From the NCBI GenBank assembly GCA_027484105.1, contig JAIXUG010000004.1, forward strand, positions 124,001-188,000: DNA of 64,000 nucleotides. Direction: 5' to 3'. The number at the start of each line of letters is the position of its first letter. The first letter of the stretch is position 1. The notes below the pieces were generated by a model. That model was not told where the DNA came from and ran no database searches. It saw only the letters and a program-made list of their open reading frames with translations. Shown here piece after piece: positions 1-8,567 of the stretch. The position numbers and the translations under genes were made by a program. The DNA is from Comamonadaceae bacterium (GTDB lineage: Bacteria > Pseudomonadota > Gammaproteobacteria > Burkholderiales > Burkholderiaceae_C).

Positions 1-812
1 GCGCGCACAGCGGGACCCGCCACCTTTTCCAATGCGGACAGCATCTCGCTGACCTTCACATTCAAGCCCGGCAGGTTCAGTGCCATGCGGCCGCCAAAGG
101 CTTCGCGGCTGGCCTCGAACACGGTGATCAAGCCATGCACGGTGTTGCCGGGCGAAGAGATGGGGTGCGACACGCTGGCATCCACCGGGCAGGTGGTGGG
201 CGTGCCCGCCAAAGGCTCGCGGATGATGCCGCTGAAGAAAGAAGACGCTGCGCCATTGGGTTTGCCGGGGCGCACGGCCACCGTCATCAGGCGGGCAGCG
301 CGGCCGTCGATGTAGCCCTTGCGGGTGTAGTCGGCCACCATGTACTCGATCATCAGCTTGTGTGTGCCATACGAGGTTTGCGGCGTGGGCAGCGTGGTGT
401 CGGCCACCAGGGCAGGCATGGGGTTGGCAGCGTCCGGGCCGAACACGGCCACCGAGCTGGCGAACACCAGGCGTGACACTTTGCCCGAGGCGCGGATGCT
501 GTCGAGCAGCAAACGCGAGCTGTCCACGTTGGAGCGCAAGCCCAGGTCAAAGTCGAGTTCGCACTCGCCCGAGACGGCCGATGCCAAATGGAACACACCA
601 TCAAAGCCGCTCTTGAACAAGTCGCCTTGTTCCAGCATGGGGCCTGCATGGCCCTGGACTCGGGGGTCGGCCAGCAGGTCGGCAGGTGCTGGAAACAGGT
701 CGGCAATGACCAATTGCTTCACGGTCTGGCCGTTGAGCTGGCCACGTTTCAAAATTTCGCGGGCCAGACGTGCACCCAAAAAGCCGGCACCGCCGGTGAT
801 CAAAATACGCAT
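1..812 (-). CDS. denD: D-erythronate dehydrogenase-like NAD-dependent epimerase/dehydratase (3' end outside window)
   Basis: This extended-SDR protein probably oxidises a C2 hydroxyl of a four-carbon (or similar) sugar acid such as D-erythronate, using NAD in the cytoplasm. About 270 residues are visible from the ATG at 812; the C-terminus runs off the left edge. The Rossmann motif GGAGFLG lies at residues 7-13, a serine of the catalytic triad near 119-120, and the YxxxK pair at Y148 and K152. The segments SGECELDFDLGLR, LPTPQTSYGTHK and FFSGIIREPLAG resemble, from memory, the DenD branch more than UDP-sugar epimerases. It begins 12 bp after the dehydratase stop, so both should be one transcript. 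The exact substrate is inferred; another aldonate is possible. Confidence 0.8.
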   Translation of the reverse strand, partial: MRILITGGAGFLGARLAREILKRGQLNGQTVKQLVIADLFPAPADLLADPRVQGHAGPMLEQGDLFKSGFDGVFHLASAVSGECELDFDLGLRSNVDSSRLLLDSIRASGKVSRLVFASSVAVFGPDAANPMPALVADTTLPTPQTSYGTHKLMIEYMVADYTRKGYIDGRAARLMTVAVRPGKPNGAASSFFSGIIREPLAGTPTTCPVDASVSHPISSPGNTVHGLITVFEASREAFGGRMALNLPGLNVKVSEMLSALEKVAGPAVR

Positions 813-824
813 GGCTTTCCTTGT

Positions 825-2561
825 TCAGTGGTTGTCTTTGGGCACGGCGGAGCCCCGTTGGCCGACCAGGAAGTCCATGTCGGCGCCTTCGTCGGCTTGC
901 AGCACATGGTCGATGTAGAGTTTCCAGTAGCCTGAGTGCATGGCCGGTTCAGGTTTGGTCCATGCGGCCAGGCGCTGGGCCAGTTCTTCCTCGCTGATCA
1001 GCAGTTGCAAGGTGCGCTCAGGAACGTTGAGCGAGATCATGTCACCGTTTTTCACCACGGCCAGCGGCCCACCGGCGGCGGCTTCGGGGCTGGTGTGCAG
1101 CACCACGGTGCCGTAGGCCGTGCCGCTCATGCGGGCGTCCGAGATGCGGACCATGTCGGTGATGCCTTTGCGCAGCACCTTGGGGGGCAGCGGCATATTG
1201 CCCACCTCGGCCATGCCGGGGTAGCCCTTGGGACCGCAATTCTTCAAGACCAAAATGCAGGTTTCATCGACATCCAGGCTTTCGTCGTCGATGCGTTTGT
1301 GGAAGTCGTCGCTGTCTTCAAACACCACGGCGCGGCCCGTGTGCACCATCAGTGCGGGGGTGGCTGCGCTGGGCTTGATGACCGCACCGCGAGGCGCCAG
1401 GTTGCCGCGCAGAATGGCGATGCCGGCTTTTTCCTTGAAAGGCGCGTCCAGTGTCTTGATGACTTTGGGGTTGTAGTTCACGGCCGCTGCATTGTTCTCG
1501 CGCACGGTCTTGCCGCTGACGGTGATGATGTTGTTGTGCAGCAGGCTTTCGATTTCTTTCATCACAACCGGCAAACCGCCTGCGTAGCAAAAGTCTTCCA
1601 TCAGGTGTTCGCCTGAGGGCTGCATGTTCAGGATGCAGGACATCTCACTGCCCAGACGCTCAAAGTCGTCCAGGGTGAGCTTCAGGCCCAAACGACCGGC
1701 GATGGCGATCAGGTGAATGACGGCGTTGGTCGAGCCGCCAATGGCCGCCAAAGTGCGGATGGCGTTTTCAAAAGCCTCGCGGGTCAGCACTTTGCTGATG
1801 GTCTGGTCGGTGTGCACCATCTCCACGATGCGCCGGCCGGAGTCACGCGCCAGAACATTGCGGCGGCCATCGACGGCAGGGAAAGTGGCATTGCCCGGCA
1901 GACCAATGCCCAAGGCCTCGACCATGCAGGCCATGGTGCTGGCGGTGCCCATGGTCATGCAGTGGCCATGGCTGCGGTGCATGCAACTTTCGGCATCGAA
2001 GAAATCGGCCAGTTTGAGGGTGCCTGCGCGCACTTGCTCGCTCATGCTCCACACGCCTGTGCCGGAGCCCAACTCTTGACCGCGCCACTTGCCGTTGAGC
2101 ATGGGGCCACCGCTGATGCCGATGGTGGGCAGACCGACGCTGGACGCGCCCATCAGCAAGGACGGCGTGGTTTTGTCACAACCCATGAGCAGCACCACGC
2201 CATCGATCGGGTTGCCTCGGATGCTTTCTTCCACGTCCATCGAAGCCAAATTGCGGTACAGCATGGCGGTGGGGCGCAGCAGGGTTTCGCCCAGCGACAT
2301 CACGGGGAATTCCAGCGGAAAACCACCGGCCTCGTAAACCCCAATCTTGACCTGCTCGGCCAAGGCGCGGAAGTGCGAATTGCAGGGGGTCAGCTCGCTG
2401 AAGGTGTTGCAAATGCCAATGACGGGACGGCCATCGAACTGGTCGTGCGGGATGCCCTTGCCTTTGACCCAGCTGCGGTAGGCGAAGCCGTCGCGGTCTT
2501 GTCGGCCAAACCATTGTTGGCTGCGCAGTTCTTCGGGTTTTTTACGGGGGGTATCGCTCAT
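825..2561 (-). CDS. IlvD/Edd family sugar-acid dehydratase, L-arabonate dehydratase type
   Basis: This enzyme probably dehydrates a sugar acid (L-arabonate or a related aldonate) to the 2-keto-3-deoxy acid with an Fe-S cluster and Mg2+. At 578 residues it is almost the length of rhizobial L-arabinonate dehydratase. The three expected cluster cysteines are C60, C128 (in GCDKTTP) and C201 (in HGHCMTMGTAST). K130 corresponds to the carbamylated lysine, and the catalytic serine lies in DARMSGT near residue 479. Branched-chain dihydroxy-acid dehydratase (IlvD) is the alternative, but the sugar-acid neighbours and the MSDTPRKKPEELRSQQWF start favour an aldonate. It is transcribed away from the GntR regulator and leads into denD. 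Confidence 0.85.
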   Translation of the reverse strand: MSDTPRKKPEELRSQQWFGRQDRDGFAYRSWVKGKGIPHDQFDGRPVIGICNTFSELTPCNSHFRALAEQVKIGVYEAGGFPLEFPVMSLGETLLRPTAMLYRNLASMDVEESIRGNPIDGVVLLMGCDKTTPSLLMGASSVGLPTIGISGGPMLNGKWRGQELGSGTGVWSMSEQVRAGTLKLADFFDAESCMHRSHGHCMTMGTASTMACMVEALGIGLPGNATFPAVDGRRNVLARDSGRRIVEMVHTDQTISKVLTREAFENAIRTLAAIGGSTNAVIHLIAIAGRLGLKLTLDDFERLGSEMSCILNMQPSGEHLMEDFCYAGGLPVVMKEIESLLHNNIITVSGKTVRENNAAAVNYNPKVIKTLDAPFKEKAGIAILRGNLAPRGAVIKPSAATPALMVHTGRAVVFEDSDDFHKRIDDESLDVDETCILVLKNCGPKGYPGMAEVGNMPLPPKVLRKGITDMVRISDARMSGTAYGTVVLHTSPEAAAGGPLAVVKNGDMISLNVPERTLQLLISEEELAQRLAAWTKPEPAMHSGYWKLYIDHVLQADEGADMDFLVGQRGSAVPKDNH

Positions 2562-2603
2562 GGGGTGCTTCCGTTGCTAAGGCGGTTGAAGGTGCGAAAA
2601 ATC

Positions 2604-2620
2604 CTATCGTATGACGATAG
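2604..2620. promoter_or_regulatory. Palindromic operator, probable GntR/FadR site 1
   Basis: CTATCGT-ATG-ACGATAG is a perfect inverted repeat with 7-bp arms and a 3-bp centre. It lies 43 bp upstream of the dehydratase start in the divergent region beside the GntR-family gene. Its left half and core (ATCRTATGA) recur at 2723-2732, which supports a shared regulator. Binding by the adjacent regulator is inferred. Confidence 0.7.
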
Positions 2621-2659
2621 AAAAACAAGGGGTGTTTGTAAAGCCAGAGACATCCGGGC

Positions 2660-2695
2660 AAACCCTAGACGGCAATATGACGGAGCCTAGGGTTT
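2660..2695. promoter_or_regulatory. Long inverted repeat in divergent promoter region
   Basis: AAACCCTAG at 2660-2668 is repeated inverted as CTAGGGTTT at 2687-2695, with an 18-bp spacer. With one mismatch the arms extend to 11 bp. It sits midway between the two other palindromes and has a different sequence, so it may be bound by a second regulator or form a hairpin in a leader RNA. No T-run follows, so a terminator is unlikely. Confidence 0.5.
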
Positions 2696-2722
2696 ACCAG
2701 AGTCTGTCTCGGGCCTTCAATC

Positions 2723-2732
2723 ATCATATGAT
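2723..2732. promoter_or_regulatory. Palindromic operator, probable GntR/FadR site 2, overlapping a -10-like box
   Basis: ATCATATGAT is a perfect 10-bp palindrome 21 bp before the regulator start codon. It contains TATGAT, a good -10 hexamer for the rightward gene, although no convincing -35 is seen. It shares the ATCRTATGA core with the site at 2604-2620. Binding here would block the promoter, consistent with autorepression and control of the transporter operon. Confidence 0.6.
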
Positions 2733-2753
2733 AGGTGCTCGAACGCAGCCCCC

Positions 2754-3533
2754 ATGACGAACAATTTCCACAAAAATTCTCTTGATTTATTGGGTCAGGC
2801 CATTTTGTCTGGCCGCTATGCGGTGGGCGCGAGCCTGCCACCCGAGCCATCTTTGTGTGAAGAATTGGGCGTGAGTCGCACCGTGGTGCGCGAGGCCATC
2901 AAGTCGTTGGTGGCCAAAGGCTTGCTGGTCACCGGGCCCAAGGTGGGCACAAGGGTCATGCCCGATGCGCACTGGAACTGGTTTGACCCCGATGTGGTGG
3001 CTTGGCAGTCGGCCTGCGGTTTGACGCCCGATTTTTTGAAAGACTTGCAAGAGCTGCGCCGCGTGGTCGAGCCTGCTGCTGTCCGTTTGGCTGCCGAGCG
3101 GGCCACGCCCGAAGACATTGCCTACATCGAAGCCGCTTACGCGGGCATGAAACAAGCGGTGGAGCAAGGCGGTGATTACGTCACGCACGACCTGCGTTTT
3201 CACCAAGGTTTGCTGCAGGCCTCGCACAACCGCATGCTGGTGCAAATGAGCAAGGCGCTCAATGCTTTGCTGCGCACCAGTTTCGAAATTTCCACCCGCA
3301 TTGAGGATGGCACCAAGACATCCTTGCCTTTGCATCGGGCCGTGCTCAACGCTGTGATTGCCCGCAACCCGGCCAAGGCCGAGCGGGCCGTCATGGTCCT
3401 GATCGAAGGGGCCCGGCAAGACATCGAACAGGTGTTGTCTTCGCGGAAAAAGTTACCGGTGGTCTTCGGTCAGGCCACACCCATCAAATCGCACACCCGG
3501 CCTCCAAGAAAAGCCGCCAAGGCGCTGACCTGA
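2754..3533 (+). CDS. GntR-family transcriptional regulator, FadR/FCD subgroup
   Basis: This is a DNA-binding repressor or activator that probably responds to a sugar acid. The 259-residue protein has an N-terminal winged helix (about residues 8-75, with the family-typical LPPEPSLCEELGVSRTVVREAIKSL-like region) and a C-terminal all-helical FCD ligand domain (about 95-230) with metal/ligand residues in DLRFHQ and LHRAVLNA. It is divergent from the dehydratase and 14 bp upstream of the TRAP dctQ gene, so it probably controls both transcripts and itself. Two matching palindromes lie in the intergenic region. The effector cannot be read from the sequence. Confidence 0.9.
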   Translation: MTNNFHKNSLDLLGQAILSGRYAVGASLPPEPSLCEELGVSRTVVREAIKSLVAKGLLVTGPKVGTRVMPDAHWNWFDPDVVAWQSACGLTPDFLKDLQELRRVVEPAAVRLAAERATPEDIAYIEAAYAGMKQAVEQGGDYVTHDLRFHQGLLQASHNRMLVQMSKALNALLRTSFEISTRIEDGTKTSLPLHRAVLNAVIARNPAKAERAVMVLIEGARQDIEQVLSSRKKLPVVFGQATPIKSHTRPPRKAAKALT

Positions 3534-3547
3534 AGCGGGAGACCCAC

Positions 3548-4099
3548 ATGCAAAAAACCATAGACGCTTTTTTCAAACTGCTGGAGTTCCTGGTGGTGGT
3601 CTGCTTGGTCGCCATGGTCATCATGGTGTTTGGCAATGTGGTGCTGCGCTATGGTTTCAATTCGGGCATCTCGGTGTCGGACGAGATGTCGCGCTACTGT
3701 TTCATCTGGTTGACCTACATTGGGGCCATGGTGGCCATGCGCGAGAAAGGCCACCTGGGCGTGGACACACTGGTGCGGCGCTTGCCCTTGGGGGGCAAGA
3801 AGATGTGCTTTTTTCTGAGCGAAATCATGATGCTCGGTTGCAATGCCCTGTTTTTCTGGGGCACCTGGAAAATGCACGACTTGCAGGTCACCAACGTCTC
3901 GGTGGTGGTGGGCATTTCCATGATCTGGATCTACGGCATTGGCTACATCACAGCCGCCGTCATGGGCGCCATGAATGTGCACAAACTGGCCCTCTTGTTG
4001 ACAGGCCGTCTGGCCGAGTCGGATCTGGTGATGGTGGTCGAGTCGGAGGATCAAGTGGCGCTGACAGAAACCACACCTGAAGTGCGGGGGCGCACATGA
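3548..4099 (+). CDS. dctQ: TRAP transporter small permease (DctQ)
   Basis: This is the small membrane subunit of a Na+-coupled TRAP uptake system, predicted to be in the inner membrane. At 183 residues with four hydrophobic segments (about 15-37, 50-70, 90-112 and 130-152) it matches the DctQ fold. The conserved DEMSRYCFIWLTYIGA stretch after the first helix is typical. Its stop overlaps the dctM start by 4 bp (ATGA), so the two permeases are translationally coupled. The C-terminal tail is acidic and variable. Sugar-acid substrate is inferred from the neighbours. Confidence 0.93.
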   Translation: MQKTIDAFFKLLEFLVVVCLVAMVIMVFGNVVLRYGFNSGISVSDEMSRYCFIWLTYIGAMVAMREKGHLGVDTLVRRLPLGGKKMCFFLSEIMMLGCNALFFWGTWKMHDLQVTNVSVVVGISMIWIYGIGYITAAVMGAMNVHKLALLLTGRLAESDLVMVVESEDQVALTETTPEVRGRT

Positions 4100-5394
4100 C
4101 CGTCGCAGTTTTTATTTTCAGCTTGCTGGGCGCCATGGCCCTGGGGATGCCCATTGCCTACGCCTTGTTGGTGTGTGGCTTGAGCTTGATGGCTTACATG
4201 GCCAGCAACGGCATGATCAATGCCTTCGACAGCCAGATCCTCGCGCAACGCTTTGTGGACGGGGCCGACAATTTCCCTTTGCTGGCGGTGCCCTTCTTCC
4301 TTTTGGCGGGCGAGTTCATGAACGCGGGTGGACTGAGCCGCCGCATTGTGAACTTGGCCATGGCCTGGGTGGGTCATTTCAGGGGCGGTCTGGGGTATGT
4401 GGCCGTGATGGCGGCGGTGATCATGGCGTCTTTGTCGGGCTCGGCGGTGGCCGACACGGCGGCGCTGGCGGCCTTGTTGATTCCGATGATGAAACGCGCC
4501 GGTTACAACGTCGGCCGCTCTGCCGGATTGATCGCCTCGGGCGGCATCATTGCGCCGGTGATTCCCCCTTCCATTGGGTTCATCATCTTTGGCGTGGCGG
4601 CCAACGTGTCCATCACCAAACTTTTTTTGGCCGGCATTGTCCCGGGCCTGCTGATGGGTGTGGCCATAGGTCTGACGTGGTGGTGGGTGGCCAAGCGCGA
4701 AAACGTCCAACCCGCACCGCGCATGCCCATGGGCGAAAGAATCAAAGCGACCCGCGAAGGCATTTTGGCCCTTGGTTTGCCGATCTTCATCATCGGTGGC
4801 ATGAAGTTTGGGGTGTTCACCCCGACCGAGGCAGCGGTGGTGGCGGCGGTCTACAGCTTTGTGGTGGGCGCGTTCATTTACCGTGAACTGCAATGGTCCA
4901 AGCTCTACAGCCTGATACTGACGGCGGGCAAGACCACCTCGGTCATCATGTTTTTGGTGGCAGCGGCCATGGTCAGCGCCTGGCTCATCACCGTGGCCAA
5001 CATCCCCGCAGAGGTGGCCAAGATGATGGAGCCCCTCATGGACAACAAGATGTTGTTGATGGTGGTGTTGATGCTCTTGGTCATTGTGGTCGGCACGGCG
5101 CTGGACTTCACCCCCACGGTGCTGATCCTCACGCCTGTGCTGATGCCCTTGGTCAAGCAAGCGGGCATCGACCCAGTTTACTTTGGCGTCTTGTTCATCA
5201 TGAACAATGCCATTGGCTTGATCACGCCGCCCGTGGGCACCGTGCTCAATGTGGTCTGTGGTGTGGCCAAAATCAACATGGACACGGCGTTCAGGGGCGT
5301 GCTGCCTTTCCTGTTGGCGCAATTGGGCGTCTTGGCCTTGTTGATTGCTTTTCCGGCCATCGTCATCGAACCGATGAAGTGGATGTTGCGTTGA
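4096..5394 (+). CDS. dctM: TRAP transporter large permease (DctM)
   Basis: This is the ion-coupled translocation subunit of the TRAP system. Its 432 residues are almost all hydrophobic with about 12 membrane segments. It has the family hallmarks LPLLAVPFFLLAGEFM-like and IPPSIGFIIFG near the substrate/Na+ site and GLITPPVGTVLNV in the second half. It is coupled to dctQ by overlap and followed 36 bp later by the dctP gene. Together with the regulator and the dehydratases this suggests uptake of a sugar acid. Confidence 0.95.
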   Translation: MTVAVFIFSLLGAMALGMPIAYALLVCGLSLMAYMASNGMINAFDSQILAQRFVDGADNFPLLAVPFFLLAGEFMNAGGLSRRIVNLAMAWVGHFRGGLGYVAVMAAVIMASLSGSAVADTAALAALLIPMMKRAGYNVGRSAGLIASGGIIAPVIPPSIGFIIFGVAANVSITKLFLAGIVPGLLMGVAIGLTWWWVAKRENVQPAPRMPMGERIKATREGILALGLPIFIIGGMKFGVFTPTEAAVVAAVYSFVVGAFIYRELQWSKLYSLILTAGKTTSVIMFLVAAAMVSAWLITVANIPAEVAKMMEPLMDNKMLLMVVLMLLVIVVGTALDFTPTVLILTPVLMPLVKQAGIDPVYFGVLFIMNNAIGLITPPVGTVLNVVCGVAKINMDTAFRGVLPFLLAQLGVLALLIAFPAIVIEPMKWMLR

Positions 5395-5430
5395 TTTTTT
5401 AACCCTGTGTTTTTTATAAAGGAGACAACC

Positions 5431-6438
5431 ATGTTGAAACGCAGAAATTTGGTCACCCTGATTGCGGGTACCTTCCTGGTGGCATCGAGCGCCATGGCGC
5501 AGTTTGCCGAGCGCAACATCAAGTTCACCAACGGTGTGAACGAAGACCACCCGGTGGGCGTGGGCGTGAAGAAGATGCAGGAAGTGCTGGCGGCCAAAAC
5601 CGGCGGCAAGATGAAGATCACGGCATTTTGGGGGGGCTCAGCAGGCGGTGACTTGCCCGCCACCCAGGCCTTGCGTGCGGGCACCCAAGAGATGGTGTGC
5701 ACCTCCAGCTCGCCCTTGGTGGGCATTGTCAAAGAGTTGGGCGTGTTTGACCTGCCATTCCTGTTTGCCAACGAAAAAGAAGCCGATGCGGTGCTCGATG
5801 GTCCTGCAGGCCGGTATTTCAATGCTCGCCTGGAAGCGGCTGGCCTGGTGAACCTGGCGTATTGGGAAAATGGTTTCCGCAACCTCACCAACAGCAAGCG
5901 CCCTGTCACCAAGCTGGAAGATTTTGAGGGTGTCAAAGTTCGCGTGATGCAGAACAACATCTTCCTGGACACCTTCCGGACACTGGGCACCAATGCCGTG
6001 CCCATGGCTTTTGGCGAGGTGTTCACCGCACTGGAAACCAAGACCATTGACGGTCAGGAAAACCCCTTCGTGACGATCGAGACCTCCAAGTTCAACGAAG
6101 TGCAGCGGTTCTTGAGCGTCACGCGCCATGCCTACACGCCTTTCCTGATCCTCTACAGCAAGAAGCTGTGGGATCAATTGAACCCACAAGAGCAAGCCGT
6201 GTTGCGTGAAGCCGCCCTGGAGGGTCAAAAGGTTCAGCGCGCTGCCAACCGTGCTCTGAACGAAAGATCCCTGGCTTCGCTCAAAACCAAGGGCATGCAG
6301 GTCAACGAAGTCAGCGCTGCCGAGCAAAACCGCATCCGCGCACGCGTGGCTTCGGTGTATGACAAGCACAAGGACTCGATTGGGCCTGATGCCATCAAGG
6401 TGGTGCAAGACGAGCTGCGCAAGGCGCGCGGCGGTTGA
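5431..6438 (+). CDS. dctP: TRAP transporter substrate-binding protein (DctP)
   Basis: This periplasmic binding protein delivers substrate to the DctQM permease. The ATG at 5431 is chosen because AAAGGAGA precedes it at 5418-5425 and it is followed directly by a classical Sec signal peptide (KRR, hydrophobic core, cleavage after SSAMA, residues 1-21). The mature part is about 314 residues. KVRVMQNN contains the conserved arginine that in DctP proteins binds the ligand carboxylate, and AFGEVFTALETKTIDGQENP is the typical hinge/second-site stretch. The DctP subgroup seen with uronates and aldonates looks similar, but the ligand is not determined. A terminator lies 48 bp after its stop. Confidence 0.94.
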   Translation: MLKRRNLVTLIAGTFLVASSAMAQFAERNIKFTNGVNEDHPVGVGVKKMQEVLAAKTGGKMKITAFWGGSAGGDLPATQALRAGTQEMVCTSSSPLVGIVKELGVFDLPFLFANEKEADAVLDGPAGRYFNARLEAAGLVNLAYWENGFRNLTNSKRPVTKLEDFEGVKVRVMQNNIFLDTFRTLGTNAVPMAFGEVFTALETKTIDGQENPFVTIETSKFNEVQRFLSVTRHAYTPFLILYSKKLWDQLNPQEQAVLREAALEGQKVQRAANRALNERSLASLKTKGMQVNEVSAAEQNRIRARVASVYDKHKDSIGPDAIKVVQDELRKARGG

Positions 6439-6485
6439 TCTTCAACCGCTTGTCCAAGGCGCTGTTGCAATGCGCTGACCCCAAG

Positions 6486-6517
6486 AGCTCCACAGCCAGA
6501 AGCTGTGGGGCTTTTTT
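6486..6517 (+). terminator. Rho-independent terminator after dctP
   Basis: An 11-bp stem (6486-6496 with 6502-6512, one T-G wobble), a CAGAA loop and a run of six T follow the TRAP genes. It lies before the enolase-superfamily gene, so that gene is either read through or has its own promoter. Confidence 0.9.
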
Positions 6518-6538
6518 AACGTCTCGATGGGTGTTCTC

Positions 6539-7732
6539 ATGAAAATCACGCAACTCGAAACCATCCGCTTGGGCGAGTTCCCCAACATCATCTGGGTGCG
6601 CCTGCACACCGATGAGGGCTTGGTGGGGCTGGGCGAAACCTTCATGGGCGCGCAAGCCGTCGAAGCGTATTTGCACGAATGGGTGGCCCCCAAACTGGTG
6701 GGCCAAGACCCTTTGGCCATCGAGTCGCGCCAGCGGGACATCACCGGTTATTTGGGCTGGCGTGGGTCTGGTGTGGAGACGCGTGGCAATTCGGCGGTGG
6801 ACATCGCGTTGTGGGACATCTTTGGCAAAGCCGCGGGCATGCCGGTGTGCACGGCCCTTGGCGGCAAGAGCCGTGACGAGATCCGCGTGTACAACACCTG
6901 TGCGGGTTACCAGTACATCCGCAGCAACGTGAACCAGACCAGCAGCAATTGGGGCTTGGGGCAGGGCGCAGGGCCTTATGAAGACCTGCAAGGCTTTTTG
7001 CACCGTGCCGATGAGGTGGCCGAGTCGCTTTTGAGCGAAGGCATCACCGGCATGAAGATCTGGCCCTTCGATGTGGCCGCCGAAAAATCGCACGGCCAGT
7101 ACATCAGTCCGCAAGACCTGAACATGGCGCTGGAGCCCTTTCGCAAGATCCGCAAGGCGGTGGGCGACAAGATGGACATCATGGTGGAGTTCCACAGCCT
7201 GTGGCGCTTGCCCATGGCGCAAAAGATTTCACGCGCCTTGCAAGAGTTCGACACCTTCTGGCACGAGGACGCGATCCGCATGGACAGCCTGGACCTGCTC
7301 AAGCAGTACGCGGTGGACTGCAAGGCGTTGATCTGTGCCAGCGAGACGCTCAGCTACAAATGGGGCTTCAAGGATTATTTGCAAACCGGGGTGGCGGGTG
7401 TGGCCATGCTCGACTTGAGCTGGTGCGGCGGCCTCACCGAAGCCCGCAAGATCGCTGCCATGGCCGATGCCTGGCAATTACCGGTGGCACCCCATGACTG
7501 CACCGGTCCGGTGGTGTGGGCCGCGTCCACCCACCTGTCACTGCACGCGCCCAATGCGCTCATCCAGGAGAGCGTCCGGGCTTTTTACAGTGGTTGGTAC
7601 AAGGAGCTGGTGACCGAGTTGCCGCAGGTGAAAAACGGCATGATCAGCCTGAACGACAAGCCGGGTTTGGGGCTGGAGTTGCTGCCTGATCTGCACAAGC
7701 GGGCCGATGCGGTGGTCCGCATCAGCCGATAA
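6539..7732 (+). CDS. Mandelate racemase/muconate lactonizing (enolase superfamily) enzyme, probable sugar-acid dehydratase
   Basis: This enzyme probably abstracts the alpha proton of a sugar-acid carboxylate, giving dehydration to a 2-keto-3-deoxy acid. Of 397 residues, about 1-120 form the capping domain and the rest the TIM barrel. The expected metal acidic residues are in VEFHSLW, FWHEDAI and CASETLS, the second-strand base in MKIWPFD, and a catalytic-type histidine in APHDCTGP. ATG 6539 is preferred over 6527 because MKITQLETIRLG is the usual start; neither has a strong ribosome site. I do not recognise the exact substrate subgroup. It follows the TRAP operon beyond a terminator and shares its probable substrate. 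Confidence 0.82.
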   Translation: MKITQLETIRLGEFPNIIWVRLHTDEGLVGLGETFMGAQAVEAYLHEWVAPKLVGQDPLAIESRQRDITGYLGWRGSGVETRGNSAVDIALWDIFGKAAGMPVCTALGGKSRDEIRVYNTCAGYQYIRSNVNQTSSNWGLGQGAGPYEDLQGFLHRADEVAESLLSEGITGMKIWPFDVAAEKSHGQYISPQDLNMALEPFRKIRKAVGDKMDIMVEFHSLWRLPMAQKISRALQEFDTFWHEDAIRMDSLDLLKQYAVDCKALICASETLSYKWGFKDYLQTGVAGVAMLDLSWCGGLTEARKIAAMADAWQLPVAPHDCTGPVVWAASTHLSLHAPNALIQESVRAFYSGWYKELVTELPQVKNGMISLNDKPGLGLELLPDLHKRADAVVRISR

Positions 7733-7753
7733 AAAAGGGGCCGACAAGGCCCC
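7731..7753 (-). terminator. Rho-independent terminator of the leftward idonate-type operon
   Basis: GGGGCC at 7737-7742 pairs with GGCCCC at 7748-7753 around a 5-nt loop. Read on the minus strand the hairpin is followed by six T, so it ends the leftward SDR gene. It sits directly against the stop codon of the rightward enolase-superfamily gene. Confidence 0.85.
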
Positions 7754-7776
7754 TGTGGGCGGGAAGAGGCTTTCGA

Positions 7777-8526
7777 TCAGCCCCGACCCACATACGGCAT
7801 GTTGGTGGCCATGACGGTGGTGAACAGGATGTTGGCCGACAAGGGCAGACGCGCCATGGTCAGGAAGGTTTCAACCACAGCCGACATGTCCATGCGCGGC
7901 TCGGCCTTGATGGTCAGGTCGGCCTGGTGCACGCCCGAGGCCATTTTGATGGTCATGTCCGAGGCCACGTTGCCGATGTCGATCTGGCCCACCGCGATGC
8001 TGTAGGGGCGGCCATCGAGCGAGGCGGCGCGGGTCAGGCCCGAGATGGCGTGCTTGGTGGCGGTGTAGGCAATCGATCCGGGGCGCGGCACATGGGCCGA
8101 AATGGAGCCGTTGTTGATGATGCGGCCGCCTTGCGGGCTTTGCTCTTGCATCAGCTTGAAGGCATGCGACAAGGTGTAGAACGCGCCGTTCAGGTTGATG
8201 TCCACAGCGCGGCGCCACTCGTCGCCCGACAGGTCGCCGGGCAAGGTGTAGGGCAGGGAGATACCGGCGTTGTTGAACACCAGATCGAGGCGGCCAAAGC
8301 GGGCGCGAATCTGGTCGAACAAGACTTTGACTTCGGGCTCTTTGGACAAGTCGGTCGGGATGGCGTGGGCATGGCCAGCGTTGGGGCCGGCTTCGGCCAC
8401 GGCAGCGGCCAGTGCGTCGGCACGGCGCCCGACCAGGACCACTTGCCAGCCTTCTTTGAGCAGGGCCAGAGCGCAAGCTTTGCCGATGCCGGAACTGGCA
8501 CCGGTGACGAGGGCGATTTGAGACAT
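7777..8526 (-). CDS. Short-chain dehydrogenase/reductase (SDR)
   Basis: This is an NAD(P)-dependent oxidoreductase of 249 residues. The cofactor motif TGASSGIG is at about 8-15, NNAG at about 90, and the catalytic Ser (NNGSISAHVP) and YTATK give the triad. It is the last gene of a leftward operon with L-idonate 5-dehydrogenase and gluconokinase, which suggests the role of a ketogluconate reductase (IdnO-like). However, the substrate loop and the unusual sequence around GQIDIGNVASDMT are not clearly those of IdnO, so the assignment rests mainly on context. Confidence 0.75.
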   Translation of the reverse strand: MSQIALVTGASSGIGKACALALLKEGWQVVLVGRRADALAAAVAEAGPNAGHAHAIPTDLSKEPEVKVLFDQIRARFGRLDLVFNNAGISLPYTLPGDLSGDEWRRAVDINLNGAFYTLSHAFKLMQEQSPQGGRIINNGSISAHVPRPGSIAYTATKHAISGLTRAASLDGRPYSIAVGQIDIGNVASDMTIKMASGVHQADLTIKAEPRMDMSAVVETFLTMARLPLSANILFTTVMATNMPYVGRG

Positions 8527-8567
8527 GGTGAGAACTTTCTAGAGAGGGCTGGAAAAACCTGTGATTG

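Noticed and set aside
4051-5550. 499-codon minus-strand frame antisense to dctM and dctP
   Set aside because: Composition is dominated by His, Gln, Arg and Asp, typical of a shadow of a membrane protein; no recognisable family.
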